A stretch of 52,943 nucleotides of DNA. Origin: Thermaceae bacterium (GTDB taxonomy: Bacteria; Deinococcota; Deinococci; Deinococcales; Marinithermaceae). Positions 33,285 through 41,543 of this stretch are shown here, one piece after another. A program made the position numbers and the translations under genes. The DNA is taken from contig JALSQD010000023.1 in the NCBI GenBank assembly GCA_026985615.1, forward strand, positions 1-52,943, written 5' to 3'. Every line of letters starts with the position of its first letter. Position 1 is the first letter of the stretch. The notes below the pieces were generated by a model, which did not search any database, was not told where the DNA came from, and was given only the letters and a program-made list of their open reading frames with translations.

Positions 33285-34915
33285 AGGTGCAGCTGCGCCT
33301 GCTGGCGCTGGTGCGGCCCTATCTGGGCTGGATGCTGGCCGCGGGCTTGAGTGGCCTCTTCACCGTGCTGGCCGGCGTCGGCCTGATGGCGACCTCGGCC
33401 TACCTGATAGCCAAGGCTGCCCTGCGCCCGGAGACCTACCTGCTGATGCTGCCGATTACCGGCGTCCGCTTCTTTGGCCTTTCGCGCGGCGTCTTCCGCT
33501 ACGGCGAGCGGCTTTTGGGCCACGAGGCGACCTTCCGCATCCTGGGGCGGCTCAGGGTCTGGCTCTTCGAGCGCCTGATCCCGCTGGCCCCGGCGGGATT
33601 GGTGCGGCGGCACTCGGGCGACGTGATGGCCCGGGTGACCCAGGACGTCGAGACGCTGGAAAACTACTTCGTGCGGGTGCTGGCCCCCAGCTTCGTCGCC
33701 CTGGGCACGCTGGCGCTGGTGGGGGCCTATCTCTGGAGTTTCGCCCCCAACTTTGCCCTTAGCTTTGCCGCGTTCTTCGTGCTCGCCGGCGTCGCCTGGC
33801 CGCTCGGCGCGATGCGGCTCGGGCGCGCGCCGGGTGCCGTGCGGGTGGCCGCCCAGGCCCGGCTCAAGCGCCACGCGGTTGACCTGGCGCGGGGACTGGG
33901 CGAGCTGCTCGTCTACGGCGGGGCGCGTGAGCGCGCCGCGGCTCTGGGCGCGGCCGCCAGCGAGAGCCGACGGGCCGAGGCGCGGCTGGCACGCGTGGAG
34001 GGGCTGGGTGAGGGGGGCACCCTGCTGCTGGCGCACGCCGCGCTCTGGGCGGTGCTGTGGCTGGGGGTCGGCTGGGTGCGCCAGGGTGGCATGGACGGCG
34101 TCTATCTGGGGGTGGTGGCGCTGGCGACGCTGGCGGCCTTCGAGGCGGCCTTCGCCCTGCCGCTGGCCTGGCAGACATTAGGGGCGGTGCAGGCGGCGGC
34201 GAGGCGCATCTTCGAGCTGGCCGACGCCGAGCCGCCGGTGCGCGAGCCGGCCGAGCCCAAACGGCCGCCCTCGCCGCTGCCGCTGGTGCTCGAGGGGGTT
34301 TCCTTCCGCTACCCGGAAGACGAACGCATGGTCATCGAGAACCTCGACCTGCGGCTCGAGCCCGGCGAGCGGCTGCTGGTGCGGGGCGGCTCGGGAGCGG
34401 GTAAAACGACGCTCGCCTGGATCTTGCTCAAGTTCCTGGAGCCCACCGAAGGGCGCATCTCGATGGGCGGGGTGGACTACCGCGAGCTGGCGGGCGGTGA
34501 GGTTCGCCGCCACTTCGCGGTGGTGGACCAGCGGCCCCACCTCTTCGCCGGCACGCTGCGCGAGAACCTGCTGCTGGCCCGGCCCGAGGCCACCGAAGAA
34601 GATTTGTGGCGGGCGCTTGAGCAAGCGCGGCTGGCGGGCTGGGTGCGGGCCCAGCCCGCCAGCCTCGACACCCCGCTGGGCGAGGGCGGGGCCGGGCTTT
34701 CCGGCGGCCAGGCGCGGCGGCTGGCGGTGGCGCGGGCGCTGCTGAAGGACGCTCCCATCTGGATCCTCGACGAGCCCACCGAGGGCCTGGATCCGGTGAC
34801 GGCGCGCGAGCTCGCGGCCGCCCTGGACGCGGCGCTGGCGGGGAAGACGGTGCTCGCCATCAGCCACCAGCCGCTGGGAATGGGCTTCGACCGGGTGCTC
34901 GAGCTGGGCGCCTAG
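33281..34915 (+). CDS. cydC: CydC subunit of the CydDC ABC exporter
   Basis: 544 residues. Six helices in the first half, with GVRFFGLSRGVFRYGERLLGHEATFRIL typical of CydC. ATPase half: Walker A GGSGAGKTT, signature LSGGQARRLAVARALL, Walker B IWILDEPTEGLD, H-loop SHQPLG. Partner of CydD. ATG at 33281 is in the ATGA overlap with cydD. Confidence 0.93.
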   Translation: MKVQLRLLALVRPYLGWMLAAGLSGLFTVLAGVGLMATSAYLIAKAALRPETYLLMLPITGVRFFGLSRGVFRYGERLLGHEATFRILGRLRVWLFERLIPLAPAGLVRRHSGDVMARVTQDVETLENYFVRVLAPSFVALGTLALVGAYLWSFAPNFALSFAAFFVLAGVAWPLGAMRLGRAPGAVRVAAQARLKRHAVDLARGLGELLVYGGARERAAALGAAASESRRAEARLARVEGLGEGGTLLLAHAALWAVLWLGVGWVRQGGMDGVYLGVVALATLAAFEAAFALPLAWQTLGAVQAAARRIFELADAEPPVREPAEPKRPPSPLPLVLEGVSFRYPEDERMVIENLDLRLEPGERLLVRGGSGAGKTTLAWILLKFLEPTEGRISMGGVDYRELAGGEVRRHFAVVDQRPHLFAGTLRENLLLARPEATEEDLWRALEQARLAGWVRAQPASLDTPLGEGGAGLSGGQARRLAVARALLKDAPIWILDEPTEGLDPVTARELAAALDAALAGKTVLAISHQPLGMGFDRVLELGA

Positions 34916-34939
34916 GGCCGTGGAGGGCGGCGCCTTTTT
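34907..34939 (+). terminator. Possible terminator after cydC
   Basis: GGCGCC at 34907-34912 can pair with GGCGCC at 34929-34934, followed by TTTTT. The stem is only 6 bp with a 16-base loop, and begins inside the last codons of cydC, so termination is weak or conditional. Confidence 0.45.
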
Positions 34940-34951
34940 CATCTTCGTCAT

Positions 34952-34976
34952 TTAGTTAGTTCGTAAAACTAACTAA
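34952..34976. promoter_or_regulatory. Perfect palindromic operator upstream of marR
   Basis: Inverted repeat with 10-bp arms, TTAGTTAGTT (34952-34961) and AACTAACTAA (34967-34976), spaced by 5 bases. It stands out as an AT-rich island. MarR dimers bind such sites; autorepression of the downstream gene is the obvious inference. The right arm ends next to the ribosome binding site (AAGGAGG). Confidence 0.75.
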
Positions 34977-34991
34977 GGAGGTAGACCCGGA

Positions 34992-35459
34992 ATGCGGGAC
35001 GAACTTTATGACGCCGCCGACGAATTCTTCACCCTGATGACGCGCCTGCGTCGGATGGGGGTGGGCGCGTCGCCACCTGAGATGACCCAGATCTCGCCCG
35101 CCCTCATGGCCCTTGTTGAGCAGGTGGCTGCGGTGCCCGACAGCAGCATCGTGGACCTTGCCCGGAGGCTCGAGCGCGCGGTGCCCACCGTGAGCGTCGA
35201 GGTTCGCCACCTGGTGGACGCGGGGTTGGTGGCCCGCCGGCCGCATCCGCAGGATGGGCGCGCAGTGCAGGTATTCCTCACCTCCGAGGGCCGTGCGCTC
35301 TACGAGCGGGTGCAGCGGGCCCGGCGGGACACCCTGGCGCGCCTGCTTTCCGGGTTGACCTCCGAAGAACGCGCCACGCTCTTGCGGCTGCTCGGCAAGG
35401 CGATGCAGGCCCTCGAGCGCGAGGACGAACTCCAGGAGGAAGGGAGCACGAAGACATGA
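34992..35459 (+). CDS. MarR-family transcriptional regulator
   Basis: 155 residues. Winged-helix MarR fold: VAAVPDSSIVDLARRLERAVPTVSVEVRHLVDAGLVARRPHPQDGRAVQVFLTSEG in pieces gives helix-turn-helix and wing with the D-x-R motif. Ends in a long dimerisation helix. No cysteine is available for redox sensing. Ligand unknown. Operator at 34952. Its stop overlaps the next gene (ATGA). Confidence 0.92.
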   Translation: MRDELYDAADEFFTLMTRLRRMGVGASPPEMTQISPALMALVEQVAAVPDSSIVDLARRLERAVPTVSVEVRHLVDAGLVARRPHPQDGRAVQVFLTSEGRALYERVQRARRDTLARLLSGLTSEERATLLRLLGKAMQALEREDELQEEGSTKT

Positions 35460-35839
35460 CGGCACGTATGAAAGTTGCAGCGATACTGGCGTTCATCATC
35501 GGCGGCATGGCCATCTTCTCGGGCGGGCAGGTGGTCCTGCTTGGCAAGGAGCAGAACTACTACGTCATCAGCTGGCTGCCCTACTACAACTTCACCATGG
35601 GGGTGATCACCTTTTTCGTCACCGCGGTGCTGCTGTGGAAGAACTCCCCCTACGCCCGCGCGGCGGCGCTCGCCACCTTCGCCGCCCACGCGACGGTGAT
35701 GCTCATCCTCCAGACCGCCTACCGCGACGTGGTCGCGGGGGAGAGCATCAAGGCCATGACCCTGCGCCTGAGCGTGTGGACGGTCATCCTCATCCTCGTT
35801 TACTGGCCACAGAAGCGCGAGGCCACGGCCTCGAGCTAG
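35456..35839 (+). CDS. Four-helix membrane protein co-transcribed with marR
   Basis: 127 residues with four hydrophobic segments (about 5-27, 42-63, 67-87, 101-120) and short loops; ends KREATASS. The pattern is like small DoxX/DUF-type membrane proteins, but I do not assign it. Coupled to the MarR gene by overlap and followed by a strong terminator, so it is the likely target of that regulator. Confidence 0.8.
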   Translation: MTARMKVAAILAFIIGGMAIFSGGQVVLLGKEQNYYVISWLPYYNFTMGVITFFVTAVLLWKNSPYARAAALATFAAHATVMLILQTAYRDVVAGESIKAMTLRLSVWTVILILVYWPQKREATASS

Positions 35840-35865
35840 GCCAGGCCACCACCTCCCCCTTCTTG

Positions 35866-35901
35866 GGCCCCGCGCCGCCGGATGGCGGCGCGGGGCCGTT
35901 T
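35866..35901 (+). terminator. Intrinsic terminator after the marR operon
   Basis: Perfect 14-bp GC stem (35866-35879 with 35884-35897) closed by GGAT and followed by GTTT. Confidence 0.85.
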
Positions 35902-35997
35902 GCGGCTCCTGGCCCGCGTTCCCGTGACCGCAGGCCTCCTTGAAATTGGACCGCTCGGCGCCAAAGAACCGCGCCCGGAACGGCCAGGGCTGCACAT

Positions 35998-36027
35998 TTG
36001 TGAAACCTTAATCCGACCCCCTAGGCT
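35998..36027 (+). promoter_or_regulatory. Putative nap promoter with FNR-like half-site
   Basis: TTGTGA (35998-36003) and TAGGCT (36022-36027) are separated by 18 bases. TTGTGA matches one arm of a CRP/FNR-type site; the other arm is not evident. TAGGCT is the same -10 hexamer used by box B. Alternatively TATAAG at 36037-36042 is the -10. The leader before napA would be about 67 bases. The ribosome binding site is GGGAGG. Confidence 0.35.
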
Positions 36028-36100
36028 AAATGTCCCTATAAGCCCTACGCCCCCCATGGCATCGTCAAGATGACCGTTTGACACCAAGGGAGGCAAGGGT

Positions 36101-38914
36101 ATGGCGAAGAACAGCAAAGGTACGAGGGAAGGCCTGAGCGTCGACCGACGCAGCCTCATCAAGGCGGCGGCGGCCAGCGCGGCGGCGGCCGCGGCGGGGA
36201 TCTCCGTGGCCCAGAAGGACGCCCAGGCCGCCGAGAGCGACTGGCGCTGGGACAAGGCGGTCTGCCGCTTCTGTGGCACCGGCTGCGGCGTCATGGTGGC
36301 CACCAAGAACGACCGCATCGTGGCCGTCAAGGGCGACCCGCTCGCGCCGGTGAACCGCGGCCTCAACTGCATCAAGGGCTACTTCCTGGCCAAGATTATG
36401 TACGGCAAGGACCGCCTGACGCGCCCGCTCTTGCGCGTGAACAGCAAGGGTGAGTTCGACAAGAAGGGCGAGTTCAAGCCGGTTTCCTGGAAGAAGGCCT
36501 TCGAGGTCATGGCCGACCAGTTCAAGAAGGCGTACGGCGAGCTCGGTCCCACCGGCATCGCCTTCTTCGGCTCGGGTCAGTACACCATCCAGGAGGGCTA
36601 CGCGGCCAGCAAGCTCCTGAAGGGTGGCTTCCGCTCCAACAACATCGACCCCAACGCCCGCCACTGCATGGCCAGCGCCGTGGCCGGCTTCATCCAGACC
36701 TTCGGCATCGACGAGCCCGCGGGCTGCTACGACGACATCGAGCTCACCGACAGCTTCGTCCTCTGGGGCTCGAACATGGCCGAGAACCACCCGGTCCTCT
36801 GGGCCCGTATCGTCGACCGCAAGCTCTCCGAGCCCGACCGGGTCAAGGTCTACGTGCTCACCACCTACCACCACATGAACGCCGATATGGCGGACGTGTC
36901 CATCGTCTTTAAGCCGCACACCGACCTGGCCATCCAGAACTACATTCTGCGCGAGATCGTCTACAACCACCCCGAGGCCATCGACCAGGAGTTCGTGGAC
37001 AAGTACACCACCTTCGCCACGGGCTACGTCGACATCGGCTACGGGATGCGCTCGAACCCCGACCACCCCAAGTACTCGGAGAAAGAGCGCGAGACGATGC
37101 GCAAGGAGCTGGCCAAGACGATCTCCGAGGCCGAAGCCAAGGCGCTCGCCTTCCTGGGGGTCAAGCCGGGCGACACCCTGGAGATGAAGCACCGCAAGGT
37201 GGCGGGCTCGCACTGGCAGATCGGCTTCGACGACCTCAAGAAGGCGCTCGAGCCCTACACCCTCGACTTCGTGGCCGAGCTGGCCAAGGGCGACCCCGAC
37301 GAGCCGCTTGACGCCTTCAAGGAGAAGCTGCGCGGCCTCGCCCAGCTCTACATCGAGCAGGGGCGTAAGGTGGTCAGCTTCTGGACGATGGGCTTCAACC
37401 AGCACACCCGCGGCACCTGGGTCAACGAGCAGATCTACGCCATCCACCTGCTGCTCGGTAAGCACGCCAAGCCGGGCTCCGGCGCGTTCAGCCTCACCGG
37501 CCAGCCCTCGGCCTGCGGTACCGCGCGCGAGGTCGGCACCTTCGCCCACCGCCTCCCTTCCGACATGATCGTGGGCAACCCCAAGCACCGCGAGATCGCC
37601 GAGAAGATCTGGCGCCTGCCGCCGAAGACGATCAACCCCAAGGTGGGTTCGAACTTCGTCCAGATCATGCGCGACCTCGAGGACGGCAAGATCAAGTGGG
37701 TCTGGGTGCACGTCAACAACCCCTGGCAGAACACCGCCAACGCCAACCACTGGATAAAGGCCGCCCGCGAGATGGACAACTTCATCGTCGTCTCCGAGGT
37801 CTACCCGGGCATCTCTACCAAGGTGGCCGACCTGATCCTGCCCACCGCGATGATCTACGAGAAGTGGGGGGCCTACGGCAACTCCGAGCGCCGCACGCAG
37901 CACTGGCGCCAGCAGGTCACGCCGCCGGGCATGGCCATGCCCGACATCTGGCAGTACATGGAGTTCGCCAAGTTCTTCAAGCTCAGTGAGGTCTGGAAGG
38001 AGCACAAGCTCCCCGACGGCACCGTACTGCCCGACGTGCTCGAAGATGCCAAGGCCATGGGCTACGACCCCGAGCAGACCCTCTTCGACGTCCTCTTCAA
38101 CCACCCCGAGATGCGCAAGTACGCCTGGCCCGATCCCATCGGCGAGGGCTTCCAGAACACCGAGGCCGAGGGGGACGGGCGGCCCATCCAGGACGCCGAG
38201 GGCAAGCCCTTCAAGGGCTACGGCTTCTTCGTGCAGAAGGCGCTGTGGGAGGAGTACCGTCAGTTCACGCTCGGCACCGGGCACGACCTGGCCGACTTCG
38301 ACACCTACCACCGCGTGCGCGGCCTGCGCTGGCCGGTGGTTGACGGTAAGGAGACCCCCTGGCGCTTCAACGCCAAGTACGACCCCTTCGCCCGCAAGGC
38401 CAACCCGGGTGGCGACTTCGCCTTCTACGGCAAGGCGCAGAAGAAGATCCCCAAGGGCACGCTCACCGGTCCCGAGGCGGGCACGAGCGTCGACCTCACC
38501 AACCGCGCCAAGATCTTCTTCCGGCCCTACATGGATCCGCCCGAGATGCCGGACGAGAACTACCCCTTCTGGCTCGTTACCGGGCGCGTGCTCGAGCACT
38601 GGCACTCCGGCACGATGACCATGCGCGTGCCCGAGCTCTACCGCGCTGTGCCCGAGGCGCTGGCCTACATGAACCCCGCTGACGCCAGCGAGATCGGCGT
38701 CAAGGACGGCCAGTTCGTCTGGGTGGAGAGCCGCCGCGGCAAGGTCAAGGTGCGCGTCGAGACCCGCGGGCGTAACCGTCCGCCCAAGGGGCTCATCTTC
38801 GTGCCCTGGTTCGACGAGCGCGTGCTCATCAACAAGGTCACCAACGACCAGCGCTGCCCGATCTCCAAGCAGACCGACTACAAGAAGGCTGCGGTGAAGA
38901 TCTACCCGGCCTAG
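36101..38914 (+). CDS. napA: Periplasmic nitrate reductase, catalytic subunit
   Basis: 937 residues. Tat signal (DRRSLIKAAAAS, residues 15-26). [4Fe-4S] cluster ligands C55, C58, C62 and C90 (CRFCGTGC, then NCIKG). Molybdenum ligand C189 in NARHCMASAV, as in NapA rather than formate dehydrogenase (Sec/Cys with His) or NarG (Asp). The molybdopterin dinucleotide C-terminal domain ends with WLVTGRVLEHWHSGTMT and FVPWFDE. Longer than proteobacterial NapA of about 830 residues and the size of the Campylobacterota form. Reduces nitrate to nitrite outside the membrane. First gene of napAGHBFLD. Confidence 0.96.
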   Translation: MAKNSKGTREGLSVDRRSLIKAAAASAAAAAAGISVAQKDAQAAESDWRWDKAVCRFCGTGCGVMVATKNDRIVAVKGDPLAPVNRGLNCIKGYFLAKIMYGKDRLTRPLLRVNSKGEFDKKGEFKPVSWKKAFEVMADQFKKAYGELGPTGIAFFGSGQYTIQEGYAASKLLKGGFRSNNIDPNARHCMASAVAGFIQTFGIDEPAGCYDDIELTDSFVLWGSNMAENHPVLWARIVDRKLSEPDRVKVYVLTTYHHMNADMADVSIVFKPHTDLAIQNYILREIVYNHPEAIDQEFVDKYTTFATGYVDIGYGMRSNPDHPKYSEKERETMRKELAKTISEAEAKALAFLGVKPGDTLEMKHRKVAGSHWQIGFDDLKKALEPYTLDFVAELAKGDPDEPLDAFKEKLRGLAQLYIEQGRKVVSFWTMGFNQHTRGTWVNEQIYAIHLLLGKHAKPGSGAFSLTGQPSACGTAREVGTFAHRLPSDMIVGNPKHREIAEKIWRLPPKTINPKVGSNFVQIMRDLEDGKIKWVWVHVNNPWQNTANANHWIKAAREMDNFIVVSEVYPGISTKVADLILPTAMIYEKWGAYGNSERRTQHWRQQVTPPGMAMPDIWQYMEFAKFFKLSEVWKEHKLPDGTVLPDVLEDAKAMGYDPEQTLFDVLFNHPEMRKYAWPDPIGEGFQNTEAEGDGRPIQDAEGKPFKGYGFFVQKALWEEYRQFTLGTGHDLADFDTYHRVRGLRWPVVDGKETPWRFNAKYDPFARKANPGGDFAFYGKAQKKIPKGTLTGPEAGTSVDLTNRAKIFFRPYMDPPEMPDENYPFWLVTGRVLEHWHSGTMTMRVPELYRAVPEALAYMNPADASEIGVKDGQFVWVESRRGKVKVRVETRGRNRPPKGLIFVPWFDERVLINKVTNDQRCPISKQTDYKKAAVKIYPA

Positions 38915-38924
38915 GGAGACGTTC

Positions 38925-39641
38925 GTGGGAGACGTTAACAAGACCCGTCGCAAGATGATCTTCCGGACGCTCCAGGGCGTGACCCTTGCCGCGGTCGGGG
39001 GGACCTTCTGGGCGGGTTTTGTGCACGAGAACGCCCAGGCCGAGCTGGTGCTGCGCCCGCCGGGGGCGCGGCCCGAGCCCGACTTCCTGGCTACCTGCAT
39101 CCGTTGCGGGCTCTGCGTGGAGGCGTGCCCCTACGACACCCTGCGGCTCGGCGCCTACGGCGAGCCGGTGCCGGTGGGCACGCCCTATTTCAAGCCGCGC
39201 GAGGTGCCCTGCTACCTCTGCGAGGACATTCCCTGCGCGGTCGCCTGTCCCACCGACGCCCTCGACCTCGTGGGCCTCACCGACGAGGACGGCGAGCTCG
39301 ACGTGAGCAAGTCGCGCATGGGCGTGGCCGTGGTGGACTACAACAACTGCATCGCCAACCGCGGCCTGCGCTGCGACGCCTGCGTGCGCGCCTGCCCTTA
39401 CATCGACGACGCCATCTACATCGATACGCGGCGCAACCCCCGCACCGGCAAGCACGCCATGCTCGTGCCCGTGGTCGACGCCGACTACTGCACCGGCTGC
39501 GGCCTGTGTGAGTATGCCTGCGTGACCGAGGAGCCCGCGATCATCGTGCTGCCCCGCGATGTGGCGTTGGGTAAGGCGGGCGAGCACTACGAGCTGCCGC
39601 CGCCCAAGTTCACGCCCGAGGAGCCTTCCGATGAGATCTAG
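38925..39641 (+). CDS. napG: Ferredoxin-type quinol dehydrogenase subunit NapG
   Basis: 238 residues, GTG start. N-terminal TRRKMIFRTLQG is a Tat-like export signal. Four [4Fe-4S] sites are formed by CIRCGLCVEACP, CYLCEDIPCAVACP, CDACVRACP and CTGCGLCEYAC. With NapH it passes electrons from menaquinol to NapB/NapA, replacing NapC, which is absent here. Ten bases after napA; overlaps napH by 11 bases. Confidence 0.95.
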   Translation: MGDVNKTRRKMIFRTLQGVTLAAVGGTFWAGFVHENAQAELVLRPPGARPEPDFLATCIRCGLCVEACPYDTLRLGAYGEPVPVGTPYFKPREVPCYLCEDIPCAVACPTDALDLVGLTDEDGELDVSKSRMGVAVVDYNNCIANRGLRCDACVRACPYIDDAIYIDTRRNPRTGKHAMLVPVVDADYCTGCGLCEYACVTEEPAIIVLPRDVALGKAGEHYELPPPKFTPEEPSDEI

Positions 39642-40449
39642 ACTGCGCCGGCTCTACCACCGCTACCGCTTCCTGGTCCTGCGCCGCGTCGTGCAGGTGG
39701 GCATCCTGTTCCTCTTCTTCGCCGCCAACGCCTGGGGCTGGACGGTGCTCACCGGTGACCTCAGCAGCTCGCGCCTCTTCGACCGCATCACGCTGGCCGA
39801 CCCGCTGGCGGTACTGCAGCTCCTGCTCGCGGGCGGGGCGGTGGCTGTGGAGGTGCTCCTGGGCGCGGCGATCGTGCTCGTCGCCTACGCCCTTTTGGGG
39901 CGCGCCTTCTGCTCGTGGGTCTGTCCAGTGAACCTCATCACCGACGCGGCCGAGTGGACGCGCAACCGCCTCGGCTTCCGCGAGCCGCCGCTGATGTACC
40001 TCAACCGCAAGATGCGCTACATCGTGCTCGTGATGGTGCTCGTGCTCAGCTTCCTGCTGGCGCTACCGGTGTTCGAGTTCGTGAGCCCCATCAGCGCCGC
40101 CGCGCGCGGCGTGGCCTTTGGCATGGGCATGGGGTGGGCGCTATTGCTGGCGATCTTCCTCTTCGACCTCTTCGTGGTGCGTCACGGCTACTGCGGCCAC
40201 ATCTGCCCGCTCGGAGCCTTTTACAGCCTCATCTCGCGCTTCCGGGTGGTGCGCGTGCGGCACGTGAAGGACAACTGCACGCTTTGCGGGGCCTGCTTCG
40301 CGGCCTGCCCCGAGACCCACGTGCTCTCGCTCGTGGGAAAGCACGACGGAACGGTGAACAACCCGGAGTGCACGAACTGCTTCAGGTGCGTCGAAGTCTG
40401 TGACGACGACGCGCTCTTCGTAAGCCTTACGGGAGGATGGTCCGAATGA
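39631..40449 (+). CDS. napH: Membrane quinol dehydrogenase subunit NapH
   Basis: 272 residues, four membrane helices. Cytoplasmic CP motifs FCSWVCPVN and YCGHICPLG, followed by two [4Fe-4S] motifs near the C-terminus (CTLCGACFAACPE, CTNCFRCVEVC). Oxidises menaquinol in the membrane and feeds NapG. ATG at 39631 lies within the end of napG and gives the expected short basic N-terminus (MRSRLRRLYHRYR). Confidence 0.95.
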   Translation: MRSRLRRLYHRYRFLVLRRVVQVGILFLFFAANAWGWTVLTGDLSSSRLFDRITLADPLAVLQLLLAGGAVAVEVLLGAAIVLVAYALLGRAFCSWVCPVNLITDAAEWTRNRLGFREPPLMYLNRKMRYIVLVMVLVLSFLLALPVFEFVSPISAAARGVAFGMGMGWALLLAIFLFDLFVVRHGYCGHICPLGAFYSLISRFRVVRVRHVKDNCTLCGACFAACPETHVLSLVGKHDGTVNNPECTNCFRCVEVCDDDALFVSLTGGWSE

Positions 40450-41075
40450 AGGAGATGAAGACCCTGGTTTTGCTCTTGGGACTGTTCGTCGTGGTCGTGG
40501 TGGGTTTGATCGCCTACACCACGGCGAAGAAGAACGCCGAGGCCCAGACGGCCCCGGCCGTGACGACCACCGAGACGGTAGCTCAGCCCGCCCAGACGGA
40601 GCCCACGACGGATACGGGCACGGCGGGCACGGTGGGCGGCATCCGCACCACCGACCCGCTCCAGTCGGGTAGCGAGGAGCTGCCGCTACCCAGCGAGAAC
40701 GCCCCTGCGCCCGGTGCGGCCGAGCGTCTGCCGCGCGCCTACGAGAACGCGCCACCGCAGATTCCCCACTCGATCGATGGGCTCGTGCCCATCACCCTGT
40801 CGAACAACGCCTGCTTGAGCTGCCACGTGCCCGAGGTGGCCCCCAGCGTGGGCGCCACCCCGCTGCCGCCCACCCACCTGCAGATGGACCTCTTCTCGGA
40901 GAGCGAGGGCAAGAAGGTGCCGGTGGACCCCTCGCGCTACAACTGCACCCAGTGCCACGTACCGCAGGCCGGGGTGAATCCGCCGGTGGCCAACGAGTTC
41001 CAGCCCGACTTCCGCAACCCCGAGGCGCAGAACAAGTCCACCCTCTTCGATCAGTGGAACGAGGGGGTGCAGTAG
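40446..41075 (+). CDS. napB: Diheme cytochrome c subunit NapB with N-terminal anchor
   Basis: 209 residues. Two haem sites, CLSCH (123-127) and CTQCH (167-171), within the typical NapB context (APPQIPHSIDG, LSNNACLSCH). H108 and H144 are candidates for the distal ligands. The N-terminus is a hydrophobic helix (6-25) followed by KKNAEAQTAP and a Thr/Pro/Glu-rich linker to about 100. The helix has no clear cleavage site, so NapB may be membrane-tethered, not soluble as usual. Start in the ATGA overlap with napH. Confidence 0.92.
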   Translation: MKEMKTLVLLLGLFVVVVVGLIAYTTAKKNAEAQTAPAVTTTETVAQPAQTEPTTDTGTAGTVGGIRTTDPLQSGSEELPLPSENAPAPGAAERLPRAYENAPPQIPHSIDGLVPITLSNNACLSCHVPEVAPSVGATPLPPTHLQMDLFSESEGKKVPVDPSRYNCTQCHVPQAGVNPPVANEFQPDFRNPEAQNKSTLFDQWNEGVQ

Positions 41076-41543
41076 TTGCAGAGGCGGGCCTTCCTTGGGC
41101 GCTGGGTGGAGGGCGCGGGTCGCCGCGCCCTCCCGCCCTATGCGCCCCGGGGCGCGGAGCTCGGGGCCTGCCTTGCCTGCTCCGGCCCTTGCGTGGAGGT
41201 TTGCACGGAAGAAACGGGCGTGCTTCGGCGCGACGACGCCGGCCGGCCCTACCTAGCCTTTGAGGAGGCGGGCTGTACTTTCTGCCGCGCCTGCCTGGAG
41301 GCCTGTCCCGAGGGCGTTTTGCGCGAGGAGGTGGAGCGCTGGCCGCTGGCGCGGTTCTGGATCGACACCTCCGCCTGCCTCGCCCACCAGGGCAGCGTCT
41401 GCGTGGCCTGCGTGCAGGCCTGTCCCGAAAGGGCGGTTAAGCTACAGGGGATGTGGAAGCCCGAGATCCTGACCGATCGGTGCACGGGTTGCGGTCTGTG
41501 CGTCGCACCCTGTCCGGTGGAGGCGGTGCGATGGTCCGGCTAG
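41076..41543 (+). CDS. napF: Ferredoxin-type protein NapF
   Basis: 155 residues, TTG start directly after the napB stop. Cysteine motifs CLACSGPCVEVC, CTFCRACLEACPEG, CVACVQACPE and CTGCGLCVAPCPVEA support three to four [4Fe-4S] clusters. In other bacteria NapF acts in the cytoplasm on NapA cluster assembly. It has MQRRAFLGRWVEGAGRR at the start, a Tat-like sequence often seen in NapF that is not used for export. Overlaps napL by 13 bases. Confidence 0.92.
   Translation: MQRRAFLGRWVEGAGRRALPPYAPRGAELGACLACSGPCVEVCTEETGVLRRDDAGRPYLAFEEAGCTFCRACLEACPEGVLREEVERWPLARFWIDTSACLAHQGSVCVACVQACPERAVKLQGMWKPEILTDRCTGCGLCVAPCPVEAVRWSG

Noticed and set aside
36001..36027. A seventh copy of the composite activator box upstream of napA
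   Set aside because: TAGGCT is present, and CTTAAT lies nearby, but the spacing is off by one and there is no first half-site 11 bases upstream.
36065..39100. A 1011-codon open frame on the minus strand opposite napA
   Set aside because: Its translation is a His/Val/Gly/Leu-rich shadow caused by the biased codons of napA. napA itself has all its motifs, and the shadow has no domain or ribosome binding site.
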